NCBI GenBank assembly: GCA_022425945.1
Contig: JAKMEK010000066.1
Coordinates: 1 to 37,011 of the forward strand
DNA: 37,011 bases
From: Flavobacteriaceae bacterium
Lineage (GTDB): Bacteria; Bacteroidota; Bacteroidia; Flavobacteriales; Flavobacteriaceae
Direction of reading: 5' to 3'
A model generated the notes under the pieces. It was not told where the DNA came from and ran no database searches. It was given only the letters and a program-made list of their open reading frames with translations. This document shows positions 26,239 through 33,692 of this stretch, one piece after another (positions within the stretch are counted from its first letter, which is position 1; each line of letters starts with the position of its first letter). A program made the position numbers and the translations under genes.

Positions 26239-27040
26239 CATCAAACTCATTTGTTCTGATATTGACGGAACACTATTGGATAAAAATCGTGCACTCTCAA
26301 CAAGAACTTTAGCCGAAATGCATCGGCTTAGTGAGCACTACCCCATTATCTTAATTTCTTCGCGCATGCCCAAATCCATGCGACAATTACAAACCCAACT
26401 TAACAGCGAGCATTACCCGTTGATTGCCTACAATGGTAGTTTAATCATCGATGGAAATAGTTCGCTCTTTAGTCAAGAAGTTCCTTTTCACTTATTGGAA
26501 CGCATGCAAACCTATGTTGACAATACCTCCATTCATTTAAGTCTATATCATAAGGACGAATGGATCGTTCCAGCGAACGATTACTGGGCCAAACGAGAGG
26601 CCAACAACACGAGAGTAAACCCAGAAATCCAGCCCTTAACAACTACCATAAAGGATTGGAAAGCACGAGAAATAAGTGCTCACAAAATTATGTGTATGGG
26701 AGAAGCAGAAGAGATTGACCTACTCTATCGTCTTTTAAAAGAAAATCATGCCCATGAAGTGAATGCCTATCGATCTAAGGACACCTACATTGAAGTGAGT
26801 CATGTGCGTCAAGATAAGGCTTCGGCCCTTAGCCTACTGTTACAAAAAAAGTATCCAACAATAAGCATGGAGAATGCAATTGCCTTTGGAGACAACTTTA
26901 ACGATACTACTTTACTCGAACAGGTCGGAACGGGTGTTGCCGTGGCAAATGCTAAAAAAGAAGTGTTGTCTGTAGCTGATGCCGTGACCTTATCCAACAT
27001 CGAAGACGGAGTAGCACTTTATTTAGCAAAACTTAGCTAG
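26225..27040 (+). CDS. HAD superfamily phosphatase, Cof type
   Basis: A 271-residue cytoplasmic phosphatase of the Cof/YidA-type HAD IIB group. Motif I is SDIDGTLLDKN with nucleophile D12 and acid D14; motif II is ISSR (residues 44-47 region); motif IV is AFGDNFNDTTLLE near residue 220; a type IIB cap lies between. Such enzymes hydrolyse sugar phosphates, FMN or phosphorylated sugar intermediates with low specificity, so the substrate is not assigned. Its start overlaps the glycosyltransferase stop by 14 bases, and it closes the secA-downstream plus-strand run. It faces the cytidylyltransferase-like gene with 11 bases between stops. Confidence 0.9.
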   Translation: MKQHNIKLICSDIDGTLLDKNRALSTRTLAEMHRLSEHYPIILISSRMPKSMRQLQTQLNSEHYPLIAYNGSLIIDGNSSLFSQEVPFHLLERMQTYVDNTSIHLSLYHKDEWIVPANDYWAKREANNTRVNPEIQPLTTTIKDWKAREISAHKIMCMGEAEEIDLLYRLLKENHAHEVNAYRSKDTYIEVSHVRQDKASALSLLLQKKYPTISMENAIAFGDNFNDTTLLEQVGTGVAVANAKKEVLSVADAVTLSNIEDGVALYLAKLS

Positions 27041-27051
27041 AGATTAGCCAC

Positions 27052-27456
27052 TTACCTATTGATACTATCGGCGATGAGTTGCTTGAACTTTGTAGTACTC
27101 CACCCATGGCCTCTACTGATGTAATGAACTGGAATGCCTAAATCATCGCCCGTATAAGATTTGCCCACATAGTCGTCTCCTAAAAAGCGTATGCCAAAAT
27201 CGTTGGCTTTAATTAATTCTACGAGCTCTTTTTCGTAAGTATAGATAAGAATAGTATCTACATTTCTGTTGGAGGCCAATTGTTCCATTCGCTCTTCAAC
27301 AGTCAAAATAGGCTTGAGTTTTTCTGGTCGTTCAACAGAAGGGTCGGTCTGCAAAAGAATGGTAAAATGATCACAATTCTGTTTGCATTCGTTGAACAAC
27401 TTAATATAACCCGGGTGAAGAAAATCAAAATTTCCTGCAATAAATCCTTTTTTCAT
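27052..27456 (-). CDS. Cytidylyltransferase-like nucleotidyltransferase (TagD/GCT-like)
   Basis: A 134-residue cytoplasmic nucleotidyltransferase. The nucleotide-binding signature FIAGNFDFLHPGYIKLF corresponds to the HxGH region of the family, with the second site HGWSTTKFKQL near the C-terminus, equivalent to the ISTT motif of glycerol-3-phosphate cytidylyltransferase. It contains LTVEERMEQLASNRNVD as in TagD. The second His of HxGH is Tyr (HPGY) here. TagD makes CDP-glycerol for wall teichoic acids; a Gram-negative flavobacterium more probably uses the enzyme to activate another polyol or sugar phosphate, which is inference. Confidence 0.82.
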   Translation of the reverse strand: MKKGFIAGNFDFLHPGYIKLFNECKQNCDHFTILLQTDPSVERPEKLKPILTVEERMEQLASNRNVDTILIYTYEKELVELIKANDFGIRFLGDDYVGKSYTGDDLGIPVHYISRGHGWSTTKFKQLIADSINR

Positions 27457-27606
27457 TTTTTTCTAAATCTAAATAGAATGCCTTAATTAGTCTTGTGTGT
27501 AGCCCTTTTGTTATGCAAAATAAGGCAAATGTTTTTTAACCGTGTTCGATTTATTGGATTGTTTTTCAGGCTAAAAAAAAAAGTACTCATATGCATTATC
27601 AAAAAA
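27457..27606. other. Divergent intergenic region, no clear signals
   Basis: A 150-base AT-rich stretch between the opposing cytidylyltransferase-like and PIG-L genes. It should carry two promoters but I see no clean TAnnTTTG box in either direction. A 6-bp inverted repeat GCCTTA/TAAGGC (about 27481 and 27522) brackets the middle and could be chance. Confidence 0.4.
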
Positions 27607-28500
27607 ATGAATATATTGATAGCAATAATCTTATCTATGCCTACCTATTTACTCTTTTTCATAGCCCTTATTTGTTACTCACTCAATGCACAAACGACAC
27701 GTTTTTTTGTTTCTGCCCATCAAGATGATTGGCAATTATTCATGAACCCCAATGTTTATGAAAGCATTAAATCAGCAGAAGACACCACTGTTATTATTCA
27801 CACTACAGCGGGAGAAGCAGGTGCTGGTATGGGAAATGACGCTTACTACAAAGCCCGTGAGGAAGGAAGTTTGGCTGCAGTACGCTTTTTATCCAACACC
27901 TACGGAAGCGGCAAAAACCTAGGTGCAGAAATGGAACGCTCTACAGAAATCTTGAATGGACATTCCGTTATCCGATACGTCTATCGAAATGTCATTCTTT
28001 ATTTGTTGCGTTTACCAGATGGAAGCGGACAAGGTCACGGCTATAATTTACATGACTGTAAAAGCTTAGAAAAGCTTTTTTATGAAGAAATACATCAATT
28101 AAAAACCATCGATGGAACTACCGTCTATGCTGATAAAGATGATCTCATCGACACACTGAAAGAACTCGTTAAAAAGGAACAAAAAGAGAACAGAATTGAA
28201 TTTCATTTGGCTGATACTGATAGGGCACTCAATCCTAATGATCATTCAGATCATCAAACCTCTTCTCTTCTTTTTCAAGAAGTTGCCCATGATTTTGGAA
28301 AGAACACTCTCTTTCTTTATGTCAATTATCACACGGCCAAGCTTCCAATAAATTGCACTAAAAAAAATACAGTAATTAGTGCTGCTACATGGGGGGTTAC
28401 AACGGCAGAAATTGCGGATCATCGTCACTACAGTACTTGGGATGACATCCATAATGCATGGATTGGTAGACAGTACTACAGAACTAAAATAATCCCCTAG
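27607..28500 (+). CDS. Exported PIG-L family deacetylase
   Basis: A 297-residue protein of the PIG-L/LmbE family, zinc enzymes that remove acetyl groups from N-acetylglucosamine conjugates. The first metal motif is SAHQDDWQLF (classical AHPDD), and the second is NDHSDHQTS near the C-terminus; both the His-x-Asp-Asp and the later His are kept, with Gln in place of the usual Pro. The ATG at 27607 is chosen because it begins a hydrophobic leader with phylum-typical end SLNAQ (about residue 35), so the enzyme probably acts in the periplasm. A longer frame from a TTG at 27493 is unlikely. First gene of a seven-gene run with gaps of three bases or less. Confidence 0.8.
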   Translation: MNILIAIILSMPTYLLFFIALICYSLNAQTTRFFVSAHQDDWQLFMNPNVYESIKSAEDTTVIIHTTAGEAGAGMGNDAYYKAREEGSLAAVRFLSNTYGSGKNLGAEMERSTEILNGHSVIRYVYRNVILYLLRLPDGSGQGHGYNLHDCKSLEKLFYEEIHQLKTIDGTTVYADKDDLIDTLKELVKKEQKENRIEFHLADTDRALNPNDHSDHQTSSLLFQEVAHDFGKNTLFLYVNYHTAKLPINCTKKNTVISAATWGVTTAEIADHRHYSTWDDIHNAWIGRQYYRTKIIP

Positions 28501-28503
28501 ACA

Positions 28504-29142
28504 ATGTCATATATTTACACCCTAATATTAAGTATCCATATCGTCGCCGGGAGCATCTCTTTATTTTTTGGAACCATCAACATGTTGATGAAAAAAGGGG
28601 GGGAAATTCATCGAAAAGCTGGTCGCGTTTTTGTGGTCAGTATGATGTTAACAGGTATAAGTGCTTTAATTATGTCCCAGTTAAAACCCAATCCATTTTT
28701 ATTCATCATTGGAGTTTTTACTATTTATTTAGTCGGAACAGCAGATCGCTACAGCAAACCACTCAAAGATAAACCACTCTTAATTGATTGGGTGTACTCC
28801 CTTAGTATGTTTGTCTTCGCAGACATTTTCATTCTTTGGGGAATTATTTCCCTTTTTCAAGGAAATACGATGGGTGTAGTGATGCTTATATTTGGCGGAG
28901 TTGGCTTGTATGGTGTTTACAAAGACTTCATCAATTATCGAGGGAAAAATCTCGACAAAAAACATCGACTCCAAACGCATATTGGTCGAATGGTAGGTGC
29001 ATATACAGCAACTATAACGGCGGTTTTAGTGGTCAATGCCTCCGCTTTACCGCCAACAATCCCTCCTTTTGTCTATTGGTTGTTACCGACACTAATTTTA
29101 ACCCCAATAAGTATCTATTGGATACGAAAACATAAAAAGTAA
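28504..29142 (+). CDS. Multi-pass membrane protein, DUF2306-like
   Basis: A 212-residue integral membrane protein with about six to seven hydrophobic helices. The N-terminal part YTLILSIHIVAGSISLFFGT followed by GGEIHRKAGRVFVVSMML resembles the DUF2306 group of predicted membrane proteins, in which His and Arg flank the second loop. The conserved histidines (HI..., IHRKAGR, HRLQTHIGRM) could bind a metal or haem, but no function is established. The C-terminus is basic. It starts three bases after the PIG-L stop and ends three bases before the DUF1272 gene, in one transcript. Confidence 0.6.
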   Translation: MSYIYTLILSIHIVAGSISLFFGTINMLMKKGGEIHRKAGRVFVVSMMLTGISALIMSQLKPNPFLFIIGVFTIYLVGTADRYSKPLKDKPLLIDWVYSLSMFVFADIFILWGIISLFQGNTMGVVMLIFGGVGLYGVYKDFINYRGKNLDKKHRLQTHIGRMVGAYTATITAVLVVNASALPPTIPPFVYWLLPTLILTPISIYWIRKHKK

Positions 29143-29145
29143 GTC

Positions 29146-29331
29146 ATGCTAGAAATGCGAAATCTTTGCGAACACTGTAACAAAACCTTTACAAATGAAA
29201 GTACCGATGCCATGATTTGTTCGTTCGAATGTACCTTTTGTCGAGACTGTGTTGAAAACATCTTAGAATCTACATGTCCCAATTGTGGTGGTGAATTTCA
29301 AAAACGCCCAACAAGAATAACAAAAGAATAA
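29146..29331 (+). CDS. DUF1272 small zinc-binding protein
   Basis: A 61-residue cytoplasmic protein with eight cysteines in four pairs: C8/C11, C25/C29, C32/C35 and C44/C47. The string CEHCNKTF, then CSFECTFCRDC and CPNCGGEF, is typical of DUF1272, proteins predicted to bind zinc in a RING-like cross-brace. The function is unknown. An ATG four codons in (residue 4) is an alternative start. Its stop overlaps the start of the CPBP gene by one base (TAATG), so translation is probably coupled. Confidence 0.88.
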   Translation: MLEMRNLCEHCNKTFTNESTDAMICSFECTFCRDCVENILESTCPNCGGEFQKRPTRITKE

Positions 29332-30097
29332 TGTCAAAGAAAAATCACCTGTATCGAATTGCTTTTTTAATGGCCATGCTAATGCTCTTTAAAAGCTATG
29401 GCATTGCAATTTTTGATAGCCTTTTCAATACTGGTGATCCCTACTTTGACAAACACCTCACAAAAACCCTGATCAATTGCTGTGTCGGATTGATTGCATT
29501 AAAGATGATAACCATGGGTGGGCATCAACATGCTCTTGGACTTAAAGGGAGAAATGTTCTTGCACTACACTGGTTAGTGTTTCCCCTAACCTATGCCATA
29601 TTGATCAATCTAGCCGGAATGGATCCAACTGCTACCTATGCTGTGCATCATCTTTTTATCCTAATGGTCTATTGCCTTTCCATCGGTTTTGTTGAGGAAA
29701 TATGCATGCGTGGGTTTGTTCAAAATGAACTGATGAACTTTTTGGAGAAGGAAAAATTGCGGTTTTAAAATCCATCATCCTCAGCGCAGTACTCTTTGGT
29801 ATCTTGCATTTGTTGAATTTTAACAAAGGAATCTATGGAGAGATTGCCCAAGTCGCCTATGCTTCATTTATTGGACTAGCCTTTGGAGCCACCCTCTATT
29901 TAACCAAACGAATCTATCCCCTAATGTTGATTCATGCACTTATTGATTTTTTTAGTAAATTCGACGAAATAGGGGTAGCTGATCCTGTTGTAGGACAACA
30001 AACTGCACGAGGATGCATCGTTCTTATCCTCTTGCTTTCGCCATATTTATTTTATGGTCTTTTTCTGTTTTGTAAAATCAAAACCCAAAAATCATGA
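29331..30097 (+). pseudogene. CPBP family intramembrane metalloprotease, frameshifted
   Basis: Two consecutive frames make one CPBP (CAAX protease and bacteriocin-processing) protein of about 255 residues. The first (29331-29768) holds five helices and the glutamate motif EEICMR (E122, E123, R127), then ends at a TAA. The second continues as GEGKIAVLKSIILSAVLFG and holds the two histidine motifs FGILH and HALID. All three catalytic motifs are present but split. Adding one T to the five-T run at 29739-29743 restores a continuous frame (NFFGEGKIAV). The protein is thus either inactivated or the run is miscounted. The start overlaps the DUF1272 stop and the end overlaps the VOC gene by four bases. 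Confidence 0.88.
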
Positions 30098-30501
30098 TAT
30101 TACATCCCTACTTTGTTTTCAACGGACAAGCACGTGAAGCCTTACTTTTTTACTGTGAAGCATTAGACATTTCTCATGGAGAAATCAAGGCTTATGGAGA
30201 TAGTCCGATGCCACACACCCCTGAACAAAAAAATTGGGTGGTGCACGCTGAACTTCAGTTTGATGGAGAAACCATTGCCATGTTTGCCGATAGTGCCGAA
30301 GCGCCTCTTGCAAAAAATCCCAATATTCACATTAGCCTCAACTATGATGACTTAACACTCATGGAAAAAAGCTTTGCACAATTGGCTGAAGGAGGTAAAA
30401 TAGACATGCCACTCGAAAAGCAATTTTGGAATGCTACCTTTGGAACCCTAACTGACAAGTTTGGCATCCATTGGATGATGAATTTTGATCATACATCATA
30501 A
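30094..30501 (+). CDS. VOC superfamily protein, PhnB-like
   Basis: A 135-residue cytoplasmic protein of the vicinal oxygen chelate superfamily, PhnB/YjdN-like group. It begins LHPYFVFNGQAREALLFYCEAL, typical of the family, then a central HAELQFDGETIAMFADS and ends FWNATFGTLTDKFGIHWMMNF. The motif pattern is that of a single paired beta-alpha-beta-beta-beta unit dimer. Neither a phosphonate operon nor another indication of substrate is nearby, so no reaction is assigned. The start overlaps the preceding stop (ATGA). Confidence 0.9.
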   Translation: MILHPYFVFNGQAREALLFYCEALDISHGEIKAYGDSPMPHTPEQKNWVVHAELQFDGETIAMFADSAEAPLAKNPNIHISLNYDDLTLMEKSFAQLAEGGKIDMPLEKQFWNATFGTLTDKFGIHWMMNFDHTS

Positions 30502-30502
30502 C

Positions 30503-30871
30503 ATGCCCTATGATGAATATTTAGCCGAGCGCATTCGAAATTACCTAACAGCTCGAAAAGTATCCTTTTATGACAAGAACATGATGGGTGGTCGTATTTT
30601 TATGGTGAATGATAAAATGTGCTGTGGAATTCATTTTGACAAAACAAAAAAAATGGATTTACTCATGGCGCGAATAGGGGAAAATGCAGCGCAAAAATAT
30701 GCAGATAAGCAAGGCTGTCATCCAATGGATTTTGCGGGTCGACCAATGAAAGGCTATGTCTTTATCGATCCCGATGGATTCGATTTAGAAGAAGATTTAG
30801 TATTTTGGCTCGATCGTTGCATTGACTTTAATCCAAGCGCAAAGAGCGCAAAAAAAAGAAGCAAAAAATGA
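30503..30871 (+). CDS. TfoX N-terminal domain protein
   Basis: A 122-residue protein with the N-terminal domain of TfoX/Sxy. It reads MMGGRIFMVNDKMCCGIHFD, then HPMDFAGRPMKGYVFIDPDG, the family core. The C-terminal domain that occurs in the competence regulator of gamma-proteobacteria is missing, so it is not evidence for competence control here. The C-terminus is a basic tail of Lys/Arg. The ATG at 30503, one base after the VOC stop, is favoured over an in-frame TTG at 30485. The stop overlaps the MsrA start (ATGA). Confidence 0.87.
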   Translation: MPYDEYLAERIRNYLTARKVSFYDKNMMGGRIFMVNDKMCCGIHFDKTKKMDLLMARIGENAAQKYADKQGCHPMDFAGRPMKGYVFIDPDGFDLEEDLVFWLDRCIDFNPSAKSAKKRSKK

Positions 30872-31521
30872 AAGTACTTTTTACCTTACTTAGCTTAATT
30901 AGTCTACAAACGTGTATTTCTAGTAGCAAACCCCTAGACAGAGAAACGATTGTTTGGCAACCCACCTCAAACCCACAAGAAAGCTTAAAAAAAGCCTATT
31001 TCGCCTCAGGCTGTTTTTGGTGTGTAGAAGCCATTTACGAAAGTGTGAATGGAGTCCATGAAGTCTATTCGGGCTATGCCGGAGGCCATACCAAAAACCC
31101 CAATTACAATCAAATAGGCACCGGAAAAACAGGACATGCCGAGGCTGTTGAAGTGATCTATGATCCGAATGTCGTTTCCTTTGGCACCCTAGTACAGGTA
31201 TTCTTTGGTTCACATGACCCAACTACTGATAATCGACAAGGGCCAGACCGTGGTTCTCAATACCGATCCATTGCCTTTCATCAAAACGATAGCGAACGGG
31301 AAATCATACAAAATTACATTGCCCTACTCGAAGAAAAAGAAATTTTCTCTAAGCCTATTGTGACAGAGGTTAGTGCCCTTGAAAAGTTTTACTATGCGGA
31401 AGAATACCACCAAGATTATGAAAAGTTAAATCCTGGAAACCCTTATGTGCAAAACGTATCAATTCCACGCTTAAGACGCTTTCAAAAAGCCTATCCAGAG
31501 TTGCTAAAAGAGAAGCACTAG
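30868..31521 (+). CDS. msrA: Peptide methionine sulfoxide reductase A, exported
   Basis: A 217-residue enzyme that reduces the S-form of methionine sulfoxide in proteins. The active-site motif is GCFWCVEAIY (residues 48-57; nucleophile C49), followed by EVYSGYAGGHTKNPNYNQI and VEVIYDP. The N-terminus is a signal peptide of about 15 residues followed by C16 (LQTC), an imperfect lipobox, so it may be a periplasmic or lipoprotein form, repairing envelope proteins. MsrB is not adjacent. Last gene of a run that starts at 27607; its end overlaps the opposing PAP2 gene by four bases. Confidence 0.94.
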   Translation: MKVLFTLLSLISLQTCISSSKPLDRETIVWQPTSNPQESLKKAYFASGCFWCVEAIYESVNGVHEVYSGYAGGHTKNPNYNQIGTGKTGHAEAVEVIYDPNVVSFGTLVQVFFGSHDPTTDNRQGPDRGSQYRSIAFHQNDSEREIIQNYIALLEEKEIFSKPIVTEVSALEKFYYAEEYHQDYEKLNPGNPYVQNVSIPRLRRFQKAYPELLKEKH

Positions 31522-32087
31522 AAAGGTGGAAGTACCTCGGTCAATCGTTTATTCACCAAAGAATAAACGACAGCAGCAATAAGCATTCCGGCTAAAGCAC
31601 CACAAACAATGTCTATGGGAAAATGAACCCCTAAATAAACTCTGCTGTAGGCTATTAAAGCAGCTAGGGTAAGTAATACTGGCATGACCCATTTGATCCG
31701 TTTGAAGACCAAACTAAATAAAAATGCAAGTGCAAATGAATTGGAGGAATGCCCTGAAAAGAAACTATACTTTCCTCCGCAGCCATCAACGATACGCATC
31801 AGGTCTTGAAGTTCAAGGGTGTGACAAGGGCGTAAGCGCATAAAACCATACTTAAATCCGTTTGTTATTTGATCGGTCAAACCTACCATCGCACTACTAA
31901 TCAACAAAAGGAATAAAGCGGGCTTCCACCCAAATTTACGTCCATAAAGAATCACTAAAAAAAGATAAACCACAACATTCATTCCCCTTTTGCTTAATAA
32001 AATCCAAAAAGGATCGAAGCCGTTAGACCCCATTTGATTAAGAAACAAGAACAAACCTTGATCCCATTGTAATAATTGTTCCAACAT
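31518..32087 (-). CDS. PAP2 family lipid phosphatase
   Basis: A 189-residue integral membrane phosphatase of the type 2 phosphatidic acid phosphatase family. The three phosphatase motifs are present: KYGFMRLRPC (K-x6-RP), FFSGHSSNSFALAF (SGH variant) and SRVYLGVHFPIDI (SR-x5-H-x3-D) near residues 148-160. Five to six membrane helices surround them. In Bacteroidota such enzymes act on undecaprenyl pyrophosphate, phosphatidylglycerophosphate or lipid A; which one is unknown here. It overlaps the preceding small acidic gene by one base and is the last gene of a six-gene run. Confidence 0.9.
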   Translation of the reverse strand: MLEQLLQWDQGLFLFLNQMGSNGFDPFWILLSKRGMNVVVYLFLVILYGRKFGWKPALFLLLISSAMVGLTDQITNGFKYGFMRLRPCHTLELQDLMRIVDGCGGKYSFFSGHSSNSFALAFLFSLVFKRIKWVMPVLLTLAALIAYSRVYLGVHFPIDIVCGALAGMLIAAVVYSLVNKRLTEVLPPF

Positions 32088-32311
32088 TATTCCATGCTTT
32101 CAATTTCGCGATCAAAGAACTTGAGAGCTTCTTCGATTAGCTCCTGGGTAACTTTCTCTAATTCTTCTTGATCATCTTGACCAAATTCTTCGAGCCATAA
32201 AATATCATCGTTAGATACGTTTAACAAAAAACGAGGATACTCGGTATGCAATACAAAGATTTCTTCTTGTAAAGAAGAATTATCAGCGATAAGAAATTTT
32301 GGTACATCCAT
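32087..32311 (-). CDS. Conserved small acidic protein, unknown function
   Basis: A 74-residue cytoplasmic protein that is strongly acidic in its second half (QDDQEELEKVTQELIEEALK). The first half, PKFLIADNSSLQEEIFVLHTE and PRFLLNVSNDDILWLEEF, looks like a small alpha-beta unit. I recall similar short proteins in many Bacteroidota, described only as hypothetical. The gene is translationally linked to PAP2 (one-base overlap) and follows MATE by four bases. No function can be proposed. Confidence 0.7.
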   Translation of the reverse strand: MDVPKFLIADNSSLQEEIFVLHTEYPRFLLNVSNDDILWLEEFGQDDQEELEKVTQELIEEALKFFDREIESME

Positions 32312-32315
32312 AAAT

Positions 32316-33689
32316 TTATGATTTCAACAGTTTTTTTGTTTGTTGGTTAAAGCGCAAAAATAGTAAAAAGGCTGAAGTACTCAGCCCTGTAAGCAATCCA
32401 ATCCAAATACCCATTGCCCCCAAAGAGGTGTGCAACCCTAAATAATAGGAAATCGGAAGGCCAATAATCATATACGAAATAAAGGTCAAGGCAGTTGGAA
32501 CATTGACATCCTGAATTCCTCTAAGTGCCCCTAAAAACACAGCCTGAAGACCATCGGTAATTTGAAAAAAGCCTGAAACTAAGAGAAGACCAGCTGCTAT
32601 TTCTACTACTTCTATAGTATCAAGGGGGGTAGCATCTCCATAATTTTCAAGGTATATCCAAGGCAAAATTTCATTGAATTGTAAGTAAATAAAGCAAAAG
32701 ACTACATCAAACAAACCGATCAATAGAAACAAAGAAATGGCGATGCGTCTGAGGTCAGCATAAGCCTTTTTCCCCAGTTGATTTCCAACACGAATCATGG
32801 CGACAACCCCAAGCCCCATGGCAAACATAAAAGTCATCGAAGACAGGTTGAGGGCAATCTGATTAGCAGCCTGCGCATTTTTCCCCAAGACGCCTGACAT
32901 CCAAATGGCCATCGTAAAAAAAGCGACTTCAAAAAACATTTGCAAGGCAGAGGGAAGTCCGAGGCGCAATATGCGCTTGAAGAAAGATAAGCGTAAGTTT
33001 TTAAAGCGAACCCGAATCGAATAATCAGAAAAAATAGGATGAAATTGAATATAACATATAATTAAGGCAACTGCAGAAATACGGGCAATCATGGTACCAA
33101 TCGCTGCGCCTTCAACCCCCATTTCTGGGAATCCGGCATAACCAAAGATCAAAACATAATTCAAGCCAATGTTGACAATATTCGAGAAAACCGTAGCGTA
33201 CATAGCAGGCCGAGTCTTGGACAGACCGTCAGCAAATTGCTTGTAGGCTTGAAAAATGATTAAGGGAACCAAAGAGGCTGCCACCCATTTGAGATAAGGA
33301 AAAGCCAATTCTACCACTGCTTCGGGTTGACCCATCGAATACATGAGTTTACGGGAAGCAAATACTGCCATAAAAAGACTCAAGCCCAAAATGGAGCAAA
33401 GAACAATTCCATGAGATAATACCCGCTGTGCAGCATTGACATCTTTGGTTCCATCTGCCTGTGCCACCAAGGGGGTCAGCGCCGTAGAAAAACCAATACC
33501 CAATGACATGGCAATGAAAACAAAACTATTTCCCAATGAAACAGCGGCAAGCTCCGTTGTACCCAATTGACCAACCATGATATTGTCAACCAATTGAACT
33601 ACCGTATGCCCGAGAAGGCCCAAAATAACCGGAAAAGATAAGCTTAGGTTATACCTAAACTCTTTGGTATACTGTTGTAAATTGATCAA
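32316..33689 (-). CDS. MATE family multidrug/cation exporter
   Basis: A 457-residue inner-membrane exporter with twelve hydrophobic helices in two six-helix halves, as in NorM-type MATE proteins. It begins LSFPVILGLLGHTVVQLVDNIMVGQLG, the family signature, and contains EVAFFTMAIWMSG in helix 7. Such proteins expel drugs or metabolites in exchange for sodium or protons; the coupling ion and substrate are not readable. It starts three bases after the M28 peptidase stop, inside the six-gene minus run. Confidence 0.93.
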   Translation of the reverse strand: MINLQQYTKEFRYNLSLSFPVILGLLGHTVVQLVDNIMVGQLGTTELAAVSLGNSFVFIAMSLGIGFSTALTPLVAQADGTKDVNAAQRVLSHGIVLCSILGLSLFMAVFASRKLMYSMGQPEAVVELAFPYLKWVAASLVPLIIFQAYKQFADGLSKTRPAMYATVFSNIVNIGLNYVLIFGYAGFPEMGVEGAAIGTMIARISAVALIICYIQFHPIFSDYSIRVRFKNLRLSFFKRILRLGLPSALQMFFEVAFFTMAIWMSGVLGKNAQAANQIALNLSSMTFMFAMGLGVVAMIRVGNQLGKKAYADLRRIAISLFLLIGLFDVVFCFIYLQFNEILPWIYLENYGDATPLDTIEVVEIAAGLLLVSGFFQITDGLQAVFLGALRGIQDVNVPTALTFISYMIIGLPISYYLGLHTSLGAMGIWIGLLTGLSTSAFLLFLRFNQQTKKLLKS

Positions 33690-33692
33690 TGC

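Noticed and set aside
29331-30097. Programmed -1 ribosomal frameshift in the CPBP gene
   Set aside because: The shift site reads C-TTT-TTG, not a proper X-XXY-YYZ slippery heptamer, and no downstream pseudoknot or upstream Shine-Dalgarno-like enhancer is evident. A one-base lesion or miscalled T run is simpler.
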